A DNA stretch of 64,000 bases. Origin: Corallium rubrum (Eukaryota; Cnidaria; Anthozoa; Scleralcyonacea; Coralliidae). Of this stretch, positions 35,701 to 42,300 are shown piece after piece. The stretch spans positions 717,028 through 781,027 of the forward strand of contig OZ036012.1 of NCBI GenBank assembly GCA_964035015.1, read 5' to 3'. Below the pieces are notes generated by a model. It saw only the letters and a program-made list of their open reading frames with translations, was not told the origin of the DNA and searched no databases. Numbering within the stretch: the stretch's first letter is position 1; every line of letters begins with the position of its first letter. A program made the position numbers and the translations under genes.

Positions 35701-37888
35701 ATTTCCGATCGTAGAGAGATCTAGCCTGTTCACAGGCTAAATTTTGTCCAACTTTGTCAAACATAATGTGTATTTGATTTGACACATGATAAAATCAACC
35801 TTTGAAACCAGCAACACCACCCCCTCTCCCACTTTAGTGTGGTTTGTAATGTTTCCAAATTGTGGTTTACTATAAAAGCTGAAAACTTTTTTGATCAGAT
35901 ACAGTACTATACTGGCAATGGCATGAGAAAATCGAACTAATTAAATGTACAAAAACGTAAACAGCATATTTTGAAAAAAAATAGATATTTTATAAATAAT
36001 GATATAATGCAAACTTTTTGCTAAAATTTCGCTATAACGGTAATAATTCGACTTTGAATTTTAAATGTTGCAAAATGTTACAAAATGTTGCAATTAACTT
36101 CGGAATTAAAACTGTTCCGAATTTAAAAGTCATGACCGTCGAATTCAAGAAAAAACTCTTTTTACCCTTCTGAGCGAAATGGATATTAATAATACATGAA
36201 TGATTATTGCTTCGACTTTAGAACTCAAGAGGAATTCCATAAACAGGCGGCGTTAAACCAACAAAGCAATTTTTTAAAACGATAAACGGAAAAAAAAGCC
36301 ATGGGCCCATGGAAACATTGCAGTACCAAAGTTAAATGTCTTATTTGATATGAGGTTTAAAATAATCACGGGTCTATTTGAGAAGGGAATTAGTATTTGA
36401 TATTCGTGATGAAATATTTAAGTCACTGGCATAATGGATACTTGAGTGCTATATAATATATTCAGAAAGAGAGGGGGATGCAACTCTTAAAAGAATCGCT
36501 CGATTTTAGGCGTCGAAATTTTATAATCCCCCATCGCAATAAACAAGAAAAAAACACCTTCCCCTCACGGCCAAATCCGCCACCGAAACTGGCTGGCTTC
36601 ATTACGGTTTTAATTGCAAATATATATATATTTAAATGAATCAAAAGAAAGTCAGTCGGCCAGCAATATTTTTTTAACGCCAACCATTATTTCGTCGCAG
36701 CAAGATACGCCCAAACCACAATAGACTTTTTATAAAGGCAACAGAAATTAATCGAAGCTTGAATCGCGGGAAACATGTTAGGATTTATAGAGCTATATTT
36801 TAAAAGCTAAAATGGCCTGGAACAGTTACATGTACATCATAAATAAACACGAGTTAAAGAGAATCGCGAAGCTGTTTGAATGATACAAGACAACGTTTCA
36901 AGTATTCAAGATTATAACAAATCAACTACTGTACCAATGTTTGAATGCTTTAATTTTCGGCAAATTCGAGCTTCCCTTTCCAGTTTCTGCATATCTGAAA
37001 CGAACAAGTTTATAGAATATTAGGGTGTAACAAATTTAAAACAGTAGAATTTTCGACGCGAAGTACACGGTTTTCATCGAGAATTGTTGTTCGGTTTTCG
37101 ATTTCTATAATGTTAAAGGTTAATAACTACATGAATCCAATGCTCTAAATTGATATTTCCCCTGGCAGCTGTAGGTTTGCGAAAAGTGTTAAAAATACTA
37201 TCGATCAACACCGCAAGGTCATATACTGTATAATACTGTACGATCGACAACACTTTAAACATCTTCCCCTTCGCAAAGATCGAACGATTAAAAAGCCTCT
37301 GGTTTATTGACAGACTTCCCGAAACATCCTGTGTTTATTTTGAAGAAGCAATGACCTTTCCTTAGTTGTATGTCCCCTACACAGGAAACGAGTGACAACT
37401 TTTTAAAGGATTAAAATAGCACAGCTGAAGATATCGAGCTTATGAGCTTATATATATATATATATATATACACACACATACTAACATACATATGTACTCA
37501 ACTCACGCTTCGGGATTGTTTGAATTTATTTAAACCATCTCACGCTTAAATGGTGTATTTAAACCGGAGCTAAATTATCCTGGAACGTCGGTTCACTCAC
37601 CTCTCGAGGACAGTTTTCTAGTGTTGATTATTTTCGCAGCGTATTCATATTTCGTCTCCTTGTGGACACAGCGTCGAACGACACTGAAAGCACCTCTAGA
37701 CAAGTCAGACAATGTACAATGTTTGGGGCATCGTTAAAACCGATCTAACGAACCTTCGTCAAAAATAACCCTCTGGACCCCTCAAATAGTATGTCTTCTA
37801 ACTGGAGACACTTTACTTACTTGCCTAACTCTTCTTTTAAGTCGAACGTTTCGTGAAAACTGGTACACTGAATAATAGTCGAAGCCAT
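8689..37888 (-). CDS. CAMK2: Ca2+/calmodulin-dependent protein kinase II, gene-level entry (14 exons, 3' end outside window)
   Basis: The gene encodes a Ser/Thr kinase activated by Ca2+/calmodulin that normally forms holoenzymes through a C-terminal association domain. Coding exons, in order of transcription, are 37821-37888, 37601-37695, 36935-36994, 32630-32684, 31441-31506, 30637-30709, 29551-29653, 28214-28297, 26753-26847, 26045-26086, 23994-24074, 22436-22519, 12177-12225 and 8689-8720. They total 987 nt (329 codons) with consistent phases and GT-AG borders. Visible motifs are the glycine loop LGKGAFSVV, lysine in YAAKII, HRDLKPEN, LADFGLA, SPEIL, PPFWDED, the autophosphorylation site HRQGT (Thr about 288), the calmodulin-binding FNARRKLK and the inhibitory TT in GAILTT. 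Lengths of exons 2-9 and 12 equal those I recall for vertebrate CAMK2 genes. The association domain must lie left of position 1, beyond the satellite. The identification is very secure; the paralogue (alpha-delta) is not meaningful outside vertebrates. Confidence 0.97.
8950..9450. mobile_element. Inverted-repeat element (CCGGGTACCCGA family)
   Basis: The left end has GTCCGGGTACCCGAACTT and CGCTTTGCC; the right end has the complementary GGCAAAGCGAGCTAGC and TTGGGTACCCAAGAC. Internal GGCTAGCTCGCC motifs and TTACATG-like words recur in related elements at 46895-47280 and 55475-56010. No coding capacity. Confidence 0.65.
9553..10120 (+). mobile_element. Composite repeat: inverted-repeat element plus hairpin (copy 1)
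   Basis: The element part runs from GCTAGAGTTTCACTGGATAC to GCGAAACTCAAGCTATA. It is followed by a hairpin around CTCGGGAAACAG / CTGTTTCCCTCGGGAG. The same composite occurs inverted at 25195-25755. Confidence 0.75.
10625..11875. mobile_element. Nested inverted-repeat elements, 1.25 kb
   Basis: The outer arms (10625-10745 and 11760-11875) share AAGGTTTGCAGGGTCATTTC and ATAGATATCGTTAGAAAG in inverse orientation. Inside are a second inverted pair (about 11320-11460 and 11575-11730, with GGTCTTCACTCGGGGC / GCCCCGAGTGAAG) and a palindrome at 10770-10905. Arms are diverged, so this is an old structure. No protein is encoded. Confidence 0.7.
10770..10905. repeat. Foldback palindrome (GAGGTCTTTACAGAGAAAT family)
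   Basis: Arms of about 60 bp around the GACCGAGCCCGTAGGGCGAGG centre. A related palindrome at 16890-17037 shares the outer GGTTAAT and the central GAGCCCGAAGGGCGAGG-like core. Confidence 0.75.
12177..12225 (-). CDS. CAMK2: CaMKII exon 12 (inhibitory threonines, linker start)
   Basis: The 49-nt exon lies 10.2 kb beyond exon 11. It encodes [16 protein letters not shown] plus one base, with acceptor TTGCAG and donor GTGACT. The adjacent threonines match the inhibitory Thr305/306 pair of vertebrate CaMKII. The one-base overhang fits the next exon exactly. Confidence 0.9.
13057..13356. mobile_element. MITE with 28-bp inverted ends (copy 1)
   Basis: The ends are AGTCAATCGAGATATGGTCT ... and its complement. 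The interior (CCAATAGCAACG, TATTTAAATATTAAT, ACCTAAAACAAAG) recurs at about 53560-53715. Confidence 0.8.
13626..14031. mobile_element. MITE with GTCGTTTCGTCCCC ends
   Basis: The left end is GTCGTTTCGTCCCCTCGC followed by two more TTTCGTCCCC words. The right end mirrors them and closes with GGGGACGAAACGAC. About 406 bp, non-coding. Confidence 0.8.
14480..14840 (+). mobile_element. Penelope-like element 3' end with hammerhead-like motif
   Basis: Non-coding 3' sequence, nearly identical in inverse orientation to 15735-16060. It includes a hammerhead-like core at 14753-14780. The coding end is not present in this copy. Confidence 0.65.
14753..14780 (+). ncRNA. Hammerhead-ribozyme-like motif
   Basis: The core runs CTGACGA, then a hairpin GGGC-CTTC-GCTC preceded by one unpaired A, then GAAACGTT. 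Stem I is weak here (about 3 bp). Penelope-like elements are known to carry hammerheads with minimal stem III in their terminal repeats, which fits the context. Confidence 0.5.
15735..16335 (-). mobile_element. Penelope-like element remnant: C-terminal coding end plus 3' region
   Basis: Read on the minus strand, about 16330-16090 encodes a degenerate peptide ending [19 protein letters not shown] and SFIYHL. This is the characteristic C-terminus after the GIY-YIG endonuclease in Penelope-like elements. The 3' region with a hammerhead-like motif (15785-15812) follows. The reverse transcriptase and GIY-YIG core are missing. Confidence 0.75.
15785..15812 (-). ncRNA. Hammerhead-ribozyme-like motif
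   Basis: Inverse copy of the motif at 14753-14780, with the same core and GAAACGTT. It lies downstream of a Penelope-like C-terminal fragment, where such ribozymes are expected. Confidence 0.5.
16540..17040. mobile_element. Foldback element with CCGTACGGAC palindromes
   Basis: A perfect-looking hairpin occupies 16890-17037 (ACCGAGCGCGAGGTCCGTA arms, centre CTCGCCCTTCGGGCTCGG). A related CGTACGGACTCGG palindrome lies at 16585-16620. Between them is a small open frame (16684-16833). Confidence 0.65.
16684..16833 (+). CDS. Small acidic ORF, 49 residues, unknown
   Basis: The frame starts [18 protein letters not shown] and ends [11 protein letters not shown]. It is acidic at its N-terminus and lies between palindromes of a foldback element. 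It may be a remnant of a transposon gene or a chance frame; I recognise no family. Confidence 0.3.
   Translation: MDGQFYYPDELTDEDDILNATETEYIREKKQAILKRSASACADVQEDVL
17526..17935. mobile_element. Short element with AGTAGGAAAA repeats
   Basis: Ends are ACAGGCTTTCTGGCAGG and the mirrored CCAGAAAGCCTGCCACA. The interior has runs of AAAGTAGGA on both flanks. Confidence 0.65.
18193..18400 (-). mobile_element. tRNA-derived SINE, copy 1
   Basis: On the minus strand a tRNA-like head carries box A (TGGCTCAGTGG) and box B (GGTTCAATTCC). It is followed by a tail with TTGGTCTTAAAATGTA and CCAAAATCTTTAGAACATG. Nearly identical to copy 2. Confidence 0.85.
18477..18672 (-). mobile_element. tRNA-derived SINE, copy 2
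   Basis: Second copy in the same orientation, with the same box A/box B and tail and only a few differences, about 285 bp from copy 1. The adjacent ATATTGGG words flank both, suggesting a segmental or tandem duplication. Confidence 0.85.
18765..19003. mobile_element. MITE with TTGCAAGTTGAAAAGCG arms
   Basis: Inverted arms carry AATACG(T/A)GCAACAA and CAACGCTTTTCAACTTGCAA. A second inverted pair (ACATTGTCACGCAGC / GTGTGACAATGT) lies inside. Non-coding. Confidence 0.7.
19454..20369. mobile_element. hAT-like MITE 1
   Basis: Long inverted ends start CAACCTCGTCCCCAGGGCC and include the AAGATGGCGGCC word. The flanking ACCTCTGC is duplicated: left at 19446-19453, right copy after the second insertion is removed. 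An 8-9 bp duplication fits hAT transposition. Confidence 0.8.
20373..21333. mobile_element. hAT-like MITE 2 with perfect 8-bp target duplication
   Basis: The ends are CACTGACCTATATATTTAAC and its complement, with subterminal CAAAATGGCGGCAT. The target duplication GGTTGAAC is perfect (20365-20372 and 21334-21341). It is 961 bp, carries no transposase, and is inserted at the right edge of MITE 1. Confidence 0.9.
22325..22362. repeat. CA-rich microsatellite
   Basis: ACACAC/ATACAC run in CaMKII intron 12, close to the exon 11 donor. Confidence 0.9.
22436..22519 (-). CDS. CAMK2: CaMKII exon 11 (autophosphorylation and calmodulin-binding segment)
   Basis: The 84-nt exon encodes [17 protein letters not shown] then [11 protein letters not shown]. 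The RQxT threonine corresponds to the site whose phosphorylation makes the kinase Ca2+-independent; the basic FNARRKLK is the calmodulin-binding core. The family usually has RQET; here it is RQGT. The donor is GTCAGT. Confidence 0.96.
22540..22700 (-). repeat. Dispersed repeat fragment (TTATATATCTTTGCTATTA family)
   Basis: Shares CAAGTGATTATATTTC..., GCAAAG..ATATATAACCTTC and TGTGACGTCAAA with copies at 23330-23900 and 61800-62235. Confidence 0.6.
23030..23325. repeat. Foldback element (TCTCGAGAACAATTATAAA family)
   Basis: A hairpin about 290 bp long centred near 23177; both arms contain GGGTTTCCAAACAC, GAACAATT and GTGAATTCA. Related halves appear near 13510-13555, 26925-27110 and 28020-28095. 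Confidence 0.75.
23330..23900. repeat. Dispersed inverted repeat (AAATTAAGTTTGTCTTATTT family)
   Basis: Two inverse arms around 23450 share AAAACTGCAAAAGATGTTAC and TTTCAAATAAGACA. A third, same-orientation arm follows at 23800-23900. Relatives lie at 52295-52400, 53240-53345 and 61800-62235. Confidence 0.75.
23994..24074 (-). CDS. CAMK2: CaMKII exon 10b (end of kinase C-lobe)
   Basis: The 81-nt exon encodes [20 protein letters not shown] then LKDPWIV, with acceptor TTTCAG and donor GTACGT. It is the second part of the exon split described for 10a. Confidence 0.96.
24090..24260 (-). mobile_element. SINE related to the one at 25909
   Basis: On the minus strand it contains the tail TTTTCTCTACTTGTCTGGTA and TGGTTCGTCACT, as in the + copy at 25909-26035, with CGAGTTCAGTGTCCC downstream. 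Its tRNA-like head is degenerate. Confidence 0.6.
25195..25755 (-). mobile_element. Composite repeat, inverted copy 2 of 9553-10120
   Basis: The hairpin (GCTCCCGAGGGAAACAG) and the adjacent inverted-repeat element occur in the reverse order and orientation of copy 1, including AAAGTACAC and CATTTCGCCTGGCTC. Sequence agreement is high over about 550 bp. Confidence 0.8.
25909..26035 (+). mobile_element. tRNA-derived SINE with well-preserved tRNA head
   Basis: The head folds as a tRNA with D arm CTCAGTTGGTTGAG, anticodon loop CTAGTAA (AGT, threonine-like) and T arm CGGGTTCGAATCCC, ending GCCA-like. The acceptor stem has mismatches, so a functional tRNA is unlikely. The head continues directly into the SINE tail TTTTCTCTACTTGTCTGGTA. 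It ends a few bases from the splice donor of CaMKII exon 10a. Confidence 0.75.
26045..26086 (-). CDS. CAMK2: CaMKII exon 10a (14-codon microexon)
   Basis: The 42-nt in-frame exon encodes [14 protein letters not shown], with acceptor TTTGTAG and donor GTAATT. In vertebrate CAMK2 genes these residues are the first part of a 123-nt exon; here an extra phase-0 intron splits it into 42 + 81 nt. A tRNA-derived SINE lies in the adjacent intron within a few tens of bases of the donor. Confidence 0.95.
26255..26740. repeat. Minisatellite, about 120-bp unit (array 1)
   Basis: About four copies of a unit running ACAAGTGATTAACCCATTCC, TGCCTGAGCTGGCCAAAAACG, TTTTACTC(C/T)GTCTAAC, AAAGAGAGAACCCTCAGACA, TCCTAGGCAGCAATG. 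The same unit is tandem at 57430-57790 in the other gene. Confidence 0.9.
26753..26847 (-). CDS. CAMK2: CaMKII exon 9 (helix F/G)
   Basis: The 95-nt exon encodes [18 protein letters not shown] then [13 protein letters not shown]. It ends on a codon boundary at a GTAAGT donor. Confidence 0.97.
26925..27115. repeat. Foldback fragment (ACACGAGAACACAATGAAAA family)
   Basis: Inverse repeats of AAAATCACGAG and GTTTGTAAAACA around 27020. Related to the hairpin at 23030-23325. Confidence 0.6.
27116..27634. other. GC-richer intronic block of unknown origin
   Basis: Local composition is clearly GC-richer than its surroundings, with pieces such as GGTGTCAGCGGTTGTACCGT. An open frame at 27505-27693 runs into the LINE fragment, but no family is recognisable in its first part. 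Possibly the 5' part of a truncated repeat. Confidence 0.4.
27635..27970 (+). mobile_element. LINE 3' end fragment
   Basis: Encodes GRRTFL, stop, [16 protein letters not shown] then [17 protein letters not shown] before a stop, the typical C-terminus of CR1/L2-like ORF2 with one in-frame stop. An AT-rich 3' UTR follows, ending in ATAAAGT-type repeats. Confidence 0.75.
28214..28297 (-). CDS. CAMK2: CaMKII exon 8 (activation segment, SPE)
   Basis: The 84-nt exon encodes [19 protein letters not shown] then AAVDLWACG. The SPE glutamate and the helix-F aspartate-tryptophan pair are intact. The acceptor is TTTCAG and the donor GTATGT. Confidence 0.97.
28430..29020. repeat. Minisatellite, about 20-bp unit, in a CaMKII intron
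   Basis: About 28-30 units of GTTGCGTTGCAAGACGTTAC and variants (GACATTACACTGC). Because the unit has few stops, it yields long spurious frames on the + strand. Confidence 0.95.
29551..29653 (-). CDS. CAMK2: CaMKII exon 7 (Mg-binding DFG)
   Basis: The 103-nt exon encodes [16 protein letters not shown], then [19 protein letters not shown] with the DFG aspartate. The downstream donor is GTAAGT. It is flanked in intron 6 by a large 31-bp minisatellite. Confidence 0.97.
29700..30600. repeat. Minisatellite, about 31-bp unit, in a CaMKII intron
   Basis: More than 20 units of CAGCAACAAAAATTCTGAAA ATTTTGTACGTT type. Every unit contains an imperfect palindrome AAAATTCTGAAAATTTT. At both ends, units alternate with GGCCCCAAGCATACAAAAA segments. 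Confidence 0.93.
30637..30709 (-). CDS. CAMK2: CaMKII exon 6 (catalytic loop)
   Basis: The 73-nt exon encodes [16 protein letters not shown] followed by IVHRDLK. The HRD aspartate (catalytic base) is present. The acceptor is TTTTAG and the donor GTGAGA. Confidence 0.97.
30876..31104. mobile_element. Tc1/mariner-type MITE, copy 1
   Basis: The ends CAGTCATTTGCAACTC and complement are flanked by TA on both sides. The interior has GAAGTTC words. A second copy occurs at 51822-52064. Confidence 0.85.
31441..31506 (-). CDS. CAMK2: CaMKII exon 5 (helix D/E)
   Basis: The 66-nt exon encodes [20 protein letters not shown], matching the family almost residue for residue. The acceptor is CTTAG and the donor GTAAGA. 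Confidence 0.96.
31690..32215. repeat. TTCC then CCCT pyrimidine microsatellite
   Basis: Nearly pure polypyrimidine over 500 bp: TTCC units to about 31990, then CCCT units to 32212. Open frames here encode only serine/proline/phenylalanine or glycine/arginine repeats and are artefacts. Confidence 0.97.
32216..32488. other. Unique 270-bp block between two copies of the pyrimidine repeat
   Basis: Begins AATAATTGATTGGGACACT and ends GTGTCCCAATGTAATTAATT, imperfect inverted ends. No gene seen. Confidence 0.45.
32489..32602. repeat. Second pyrimidine repeat block
   Basis: Repeats CTTTCTACCTATTTTCCTTC and the following CCTAAACCCCCCTCC found at 31970-32020, then CCCT units. It ends 28 bp from the CaMKII exon 4 donor side. 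Confidence 0.95.
32630..32684 (-). CDS. CAMK2: CaMKII exon 4 (N-lobe to hinge)
   Basis: The 55-nt exon is bounded by TTTTCAG and GTAAGT. It encodes [18 protein letters not shown], ending at the hinge. It lies directly beside a CCCT-rich microsatellite in the downstream intron. Confidence 0.96.
32974..34006. mobile_element. pogo/Tigger-like non-autonomous DNA transposon
   Basis: The ends CAGTGAAACCTGAGTTTTGC and the complementary GCAAAACTCGGGTTTCACTG are flanked by TA duplications. CAGTGAAACC ends are typical of pogo/Tigger-group mariners. Subterminal GGTGGTCG words repeat at both sides. No transposase is visible in 1,033 bp. Confidence 0.88.
34007..36934. other. CaMKII intron 3 remainder, mostly unassigned
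   Basis: AT-rich sequence without recognisable exons or strong repeats. The one weak exception is the open frame at 35064-35246 (+), which contains [17 protein letters not shown], resembling the HVGTND block of LINE ORF1 esterase domains. Confidence 0.4.
36935..36994 (-). CDS. CAMK2: CaMKII exon 3 (helix C)
   Basis: The 60-nt exon has acceptor TTTCAG and donor GTACAG. It encodes [19 protein letters not shown], the helix-C region whose glutamate pairs with the catalytic lysine. It was recognised by near identity to the family sequence in this segment. Confidence 0.96.
37601..37695 (-). CDS. CAMK2: CaMKII exon 2 (glycine loop and catalytic lysine)
   Basis: The 95-nt exon sits between an AG acceptor (TCTAG) and a GTGAGT donor. 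It encodes the rest of the glycine loop ([10 protein letters not shown]) and [14 protein letters not shown], including the ATP-anchoring lysine. It joins exon 1 in the lysine codon and exon 3 in the aspartate codon. Confidence 0.96.
37821..37888 (-). CDS. CAMK2: CaMKII exon 1 (start codon, N-terminus)
   Basis: The ATG at 37886-37888 opens [20 protein letters not shown] and continues LGK into the glycine loop. The exon ends two bases into the lysine codon at a GTAAGT donor. The start is chosen because CaMKII proteins begin about 10-13 residues before the F-x-D-x-Y/F-x-L-x-EELGKG segment; an in-frame upstream ATG exists, but its peptide is unlike the family. The 5' UTR and promoter lie in 37889-38146; I saw no TATA box there. 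Confidence 0.95.
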
Positions 37889-38146
37889 TTTAATTTGCAA
37901 CTTTAGGTCTCGGTCAAGTTTGTTGTTGAAATCACTCACGTGATCTACACACCTGTTAAGGCCCACTCGCCTGTTTATTTTTCGGGCGGAAAAAATGGTA
38001 ACTATTGCGGGCAATGTCTTCAGCGCGGCCAAACAAGGAAGGATCTGGGTACAAGGAAACGACGCAGGAGTCTGGGAACAAAGTTGTTTAGCAGTATTAA
38101 CGAATTCTAAAGAGGTGACCTAACCTGTACTCCAACCCGAATTTTC

Positions 38147-38243
38147 CTATCCGTCCGTCCGTCCGTCCGTCCGTCCGTCCGTCCGTCCGTCCGTTCGTTC
38201 GTTCGTTCGTTCGTTCGTTCGTTCGTTCGTTCGTTCGTTCGTT
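38147..38243. repeat. CCGT then CGTT tetranucleotide repeat
   Basis: Clean CCGT run switching to TTCG run, then passing into the TTGG-rich satellite, about 260 bp upstream of the CaMKII start codon. Confidence 0.97.
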
Positions 38244-38531
38244 GCATAACTGATTGGTTGGTTATTTTAGTTGGTTAGTTGGTTGCGCATAATTTATTGG
38301 TTGGTTGGTTGGTCAGTTGATTGGTTAGTTGATTGATTAGTTGGTTGCATAATTGGTTGGTTGGTTGGTTGGTTGGTTGGTTGGTTGGTTGGTTGGTTGG
38401 TTGCATAATTGATTGATTGTTGGTTGGGTTGGTTGGTTGGTTGGTTGGTTAGTTGATTGGTTACTTGGTTGACTGATTGATTAGTTGGTTACGTAATTGG
38501 TTGGTTAGTTGATTGATTAGTTGGTCGCATA

Positions 38532-38563
<32 letters not shown>

Positions 38564-39099
38564 GTACTGTTGGTTGGTACTGTTGCATGGTTGACTGGCT
38601 GGTACTGTTGGTTGGTACTGTTGCATGGTTGGTTGGTTAGTTGGTTGGTTGGTTGGTACTGTTATGGTTGGTACTTTGCTTGGTTGATTGGTTGGTACTG
38701 TTGGTTGGTACTGTTGCATGGTTGATTGGTTAGTTGGTTGCATAATTGATGGATTGATTGATTGCTTGGTTGGTTCTGTTGGTTGGTACTGTTGCATGAT
38801 TGATTGGTTGGTATTGTGGCATGGTTGGTTGGCTAGTTGATTATTGGTTGGTTGCATGGTTGATTGGTTGGTTGGTTGGTTGGTTAGTTGATTGGTTGCA
38901 TGGTTGGTTGCTTAGTTGATTGGTTGGTTGCATGGTTGGTTGGTTGGTACTGTTGGTTGGTACTGTTGGTTGGTACTGTTGTATGCTTGGTTGGTACTGT
39001 TGGTTGGTGCTCTTGCATGGTTGGTTGGTTGGTACTGTTGCATGGTTGGTTGGGTGGTATTGTTGGTTAGTGCTGTTGCATGGTTGGTTGGTTGGTTGG
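38244..39099. repeat. TTGG-rich complex satellite, left half
   Basis: TTGG/TTGA tetramers with higher-order units containing GGTACTGTTGCATGGTTGG. The Ty3/Gypsy insertion splits the array; the same units continue at 43689. Open frames on both strands (NQPT or GWLV repeats) are artefacts. Confidence 0.95.
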
Positions 39100-39243
39100 T
39101 GTAGTATATTTTAGTAATACTTGATGGTTCGTAGATCAAGGAAGAGACACCATTGAATGCTCAAACTCAACTCCGTATTTATTTACAAAGCATCATGGAT
39201 AGTACATAACAATAGCATCATGGTTATATATAGATATATTACA
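39100..39243 (-). repeat. 3' LTR
   Basis: 144 bp, TGTAGTATATTTTAG to ATATATTACA on the plus strand. No difference from the other LTR was found by eye. Confidence 0.95.
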
Positions 39244-39324
39244 CTGCTTTCCCCTTAAATGGGAATGTACTCTTTTAACAACTAGCAACGAAATAATAAA
39301 CTAATAAAGAAACACATAAACAAC

Positions 39325-42300
39325 TTAAACATTAAATCTATCAATAAATCTATCAACTGGTTTCCTAACTCTTTGAGATCTCCTAAGAACTGGTTGTGGA
39401 GTACCTACAACCTCTGGGAATACCACAGGGTTTGTATTCTGATCAGAAAAACTAATATGTGATTGAGCACTACTATCAGAACTATCTACATTATCATCTG
39501 TGCCCGTATGGCTACCTGGTTCAGGCACAATGATCTCTTCTAGTTCACTATCATCATCTTCTACTTTATCATCATGTGCCTTGATCATGTGATCAGTATG
39601 AACATATCTAGTTCTGTGGCCAGTTCTAACGACATAAGTCCTAGGTCCACAAACTTTAACTACAGTACCTAGCAGCCACTTTTCTGTCTTAGAATTGGCT
39701 CTTGTGTTTCGTACCCTAACTCTGTCATGCTTTACAAATGGTCTATCTCTCTTACATTTCATATCTTTATACTCTTTCTGTTTCTCTTGCCTACTCTCTA
39801 CCACTTGTGCAAGATCAGGTTTAACCAAACTTAACCTAGTTCTTAAACGACGTTTCACCATCAACTCCGCTGGTGTTACGCCAGTTGTATTGTGAGGGGT
39901 AGTGCGATACCTGAGCAGAAAATTTGCTAATCTATGTTTTATAGACATACCCTTGGTACCTTGAATAACTTGCTTAACTAATGCATCTTTAACAACTCTA
40001 ACTGACCTCTCAGCTGCCCCATTTGATTGTGGGTGATACGGTGGAACTAGTGTGTGCTTTATGCCATTTTTACCCATGAAATCAGAAAACTCAGTGGCTG
40101 TAAATTGTGGTCCATTATCAGATACCACCTCTTCAGGCAATCCATGAGTAGCAAAGATCAAACGTAGCTCATTAATGGTACGTTCAGTGGTTGTAGAGGT
40201 CATGTGTTGTACCTCAATCCACTTTGAATGACTATCGACTACTACAAGAAAGTAATCCTTATCTTTTTGACAAAAATCAATATGAATCCGCTGAAATGGT
40301 CTGGTGGGCCATTTCCATGGAATCAATGGTGCATTCGGTGGAGTATTTCTGACAGATTGACACACTGTACACACTCTCACACCTTCCTCAATTTCCTCAT
40401 CCATCTTTGGCCACCATACACAGTACGAGCAATTGCTTTCATGCCACATATGCCTGGGTGCTCCCAGTGTAGTTCCTTTAACATTTTTACCCTGAAAACA
40501 AATGGAATAACCACTCTGGAGCCCCATAGAACACAACCCTGTTCACAAGACAACTCAAGCCTCCGATTGTGATATGGTTTCAGATTCTCATCATCGCATT
40601 TCTCTGGCCAGCCTGACATCACAAAGTGATGTACTTTACTAAGAACAGGATCGACTCGAGTTGCTTTCCCAATGTCCTTTGCTGTAATTGGGAAATCATC
40701 ATCAATTGCACTTACATGATAAATTGCACTCTCACTACCTATTGTCGAGTCCTCATGTGGTAACCGGGAGAGTGCATCACAATTAGCATGGTTTTCAGAT
40801 CTTCGGTATTCTATCTCATAATAATATGCTGAGAGCACTAGTGCCCACCTCTGCATCCGGGCTGCTGCGAGTGTTGGAATTGCAGACTTTGGACCTAGAA
40901 TTGCTAACAATGGTTTGTGATCTGTGATCAAAGTAAAGTTTCTCCCATATAAGAACTGGTGAAATTTCTTTACTCCGAACACAATCGACAATGCCTCTCG
41001 CTCTATTTGTGCATAGTTCTTCTCACTTGAACTAAGCGTTCGAGATGCATAAGCTATAGGCCTTTCTTGACCATCATTCATCACGTGACTAAGTACTGCC
41101 CCAAGTCCATAACTGGACGCATCACATGCTAGTCTCAGTTCACGGTTCAAATCATAGTGTACCAATAATACATCACTAGTAAGCCCTTGTTTACAAGCCT
41201 CATATGCCTGTTGGCAATCAGCTGTCCATTCCCACAGGACATCTTTTTTTAAAAGCCTATGCAAGGGTGCTAGGGTTGTTGCCAGCCCTGGTAGAAATGA
41301 GTGATAGTATTGGATCATGCCCAAAAAGGATCTTAACTCACTGACATTACTGGGTACTGGTGCTTTCTTTACAGCATCAACCTTCTCGTCTACCGGATGC
41401 AACCCTTCAGCATTAATTCTCAGTCCCAGGTATACAACCTCAGGTTTTAGAAACTCACACTTAGACCGTTTCAAGTGTATATTATGCCGGTGCAGTTTTT
41501 CTAACACATCAGCTAAGATTTTGAGATTCTCTTGCCAATTATCCCCACCAATAAGAATGTCATCCTGCTTACACACACATTTCTCTACCCCCTGCAAAAT
41601 CTGGTCCATTTTTGCTTGGAATATCTTAGGAGCAGACTTAACACCATATGGTAACTTAGTGTACGAATAGAGTCCTTTGTGTGTATTAATTGTAAGGTAC
41701 TCTTGGCTCTCTTTATCAACACTTAACTGTGCATATGCATGCGATAGATCAAGTTTACTAAAGACTTTAGATCCTGCAAGGACTGCATACAAGTCCTGTG
41801 TAGTAGGAAGTGGATATTGTTCATCCTCTACAGATTGATTAATAGTTACCTTATAGTCCCCACATAATCTCACAGACTTATCAGCTTTTGGCACAACTAC
41901 TACTGGGCTTGCCCAGTTTGATCTCTCAGTTTTCTTTATCACACCATGCCTCTCAAGTTTTTCCAACTCTCTTTCTACTTCATCCTTCAGTGCATAAGGA
42001 ACTCTACGTGACTTAATAAACACAGGCTTTGCACCATCTTTCATAGTGATGTGTGCTTCAAACCCTTTCATACCTTCATAGCTCTCTTCAAACAACTCAC
42101 TATGTTTTGACAGTAGACTATCAAGTTGAATTCTAGCACCACATGGCTCTGACTTTGTTACACTGAATATCTCACCCCACTCCAACTTTACATAGCTAAG
42201 CCAGTTTTTACCCAGCAAAGTAGGTTTACCCTCATAGTTAGCTACGAGTATTGGCAATACATACTTGTGACCTTTGTACACAATATTACATTGCATCTCA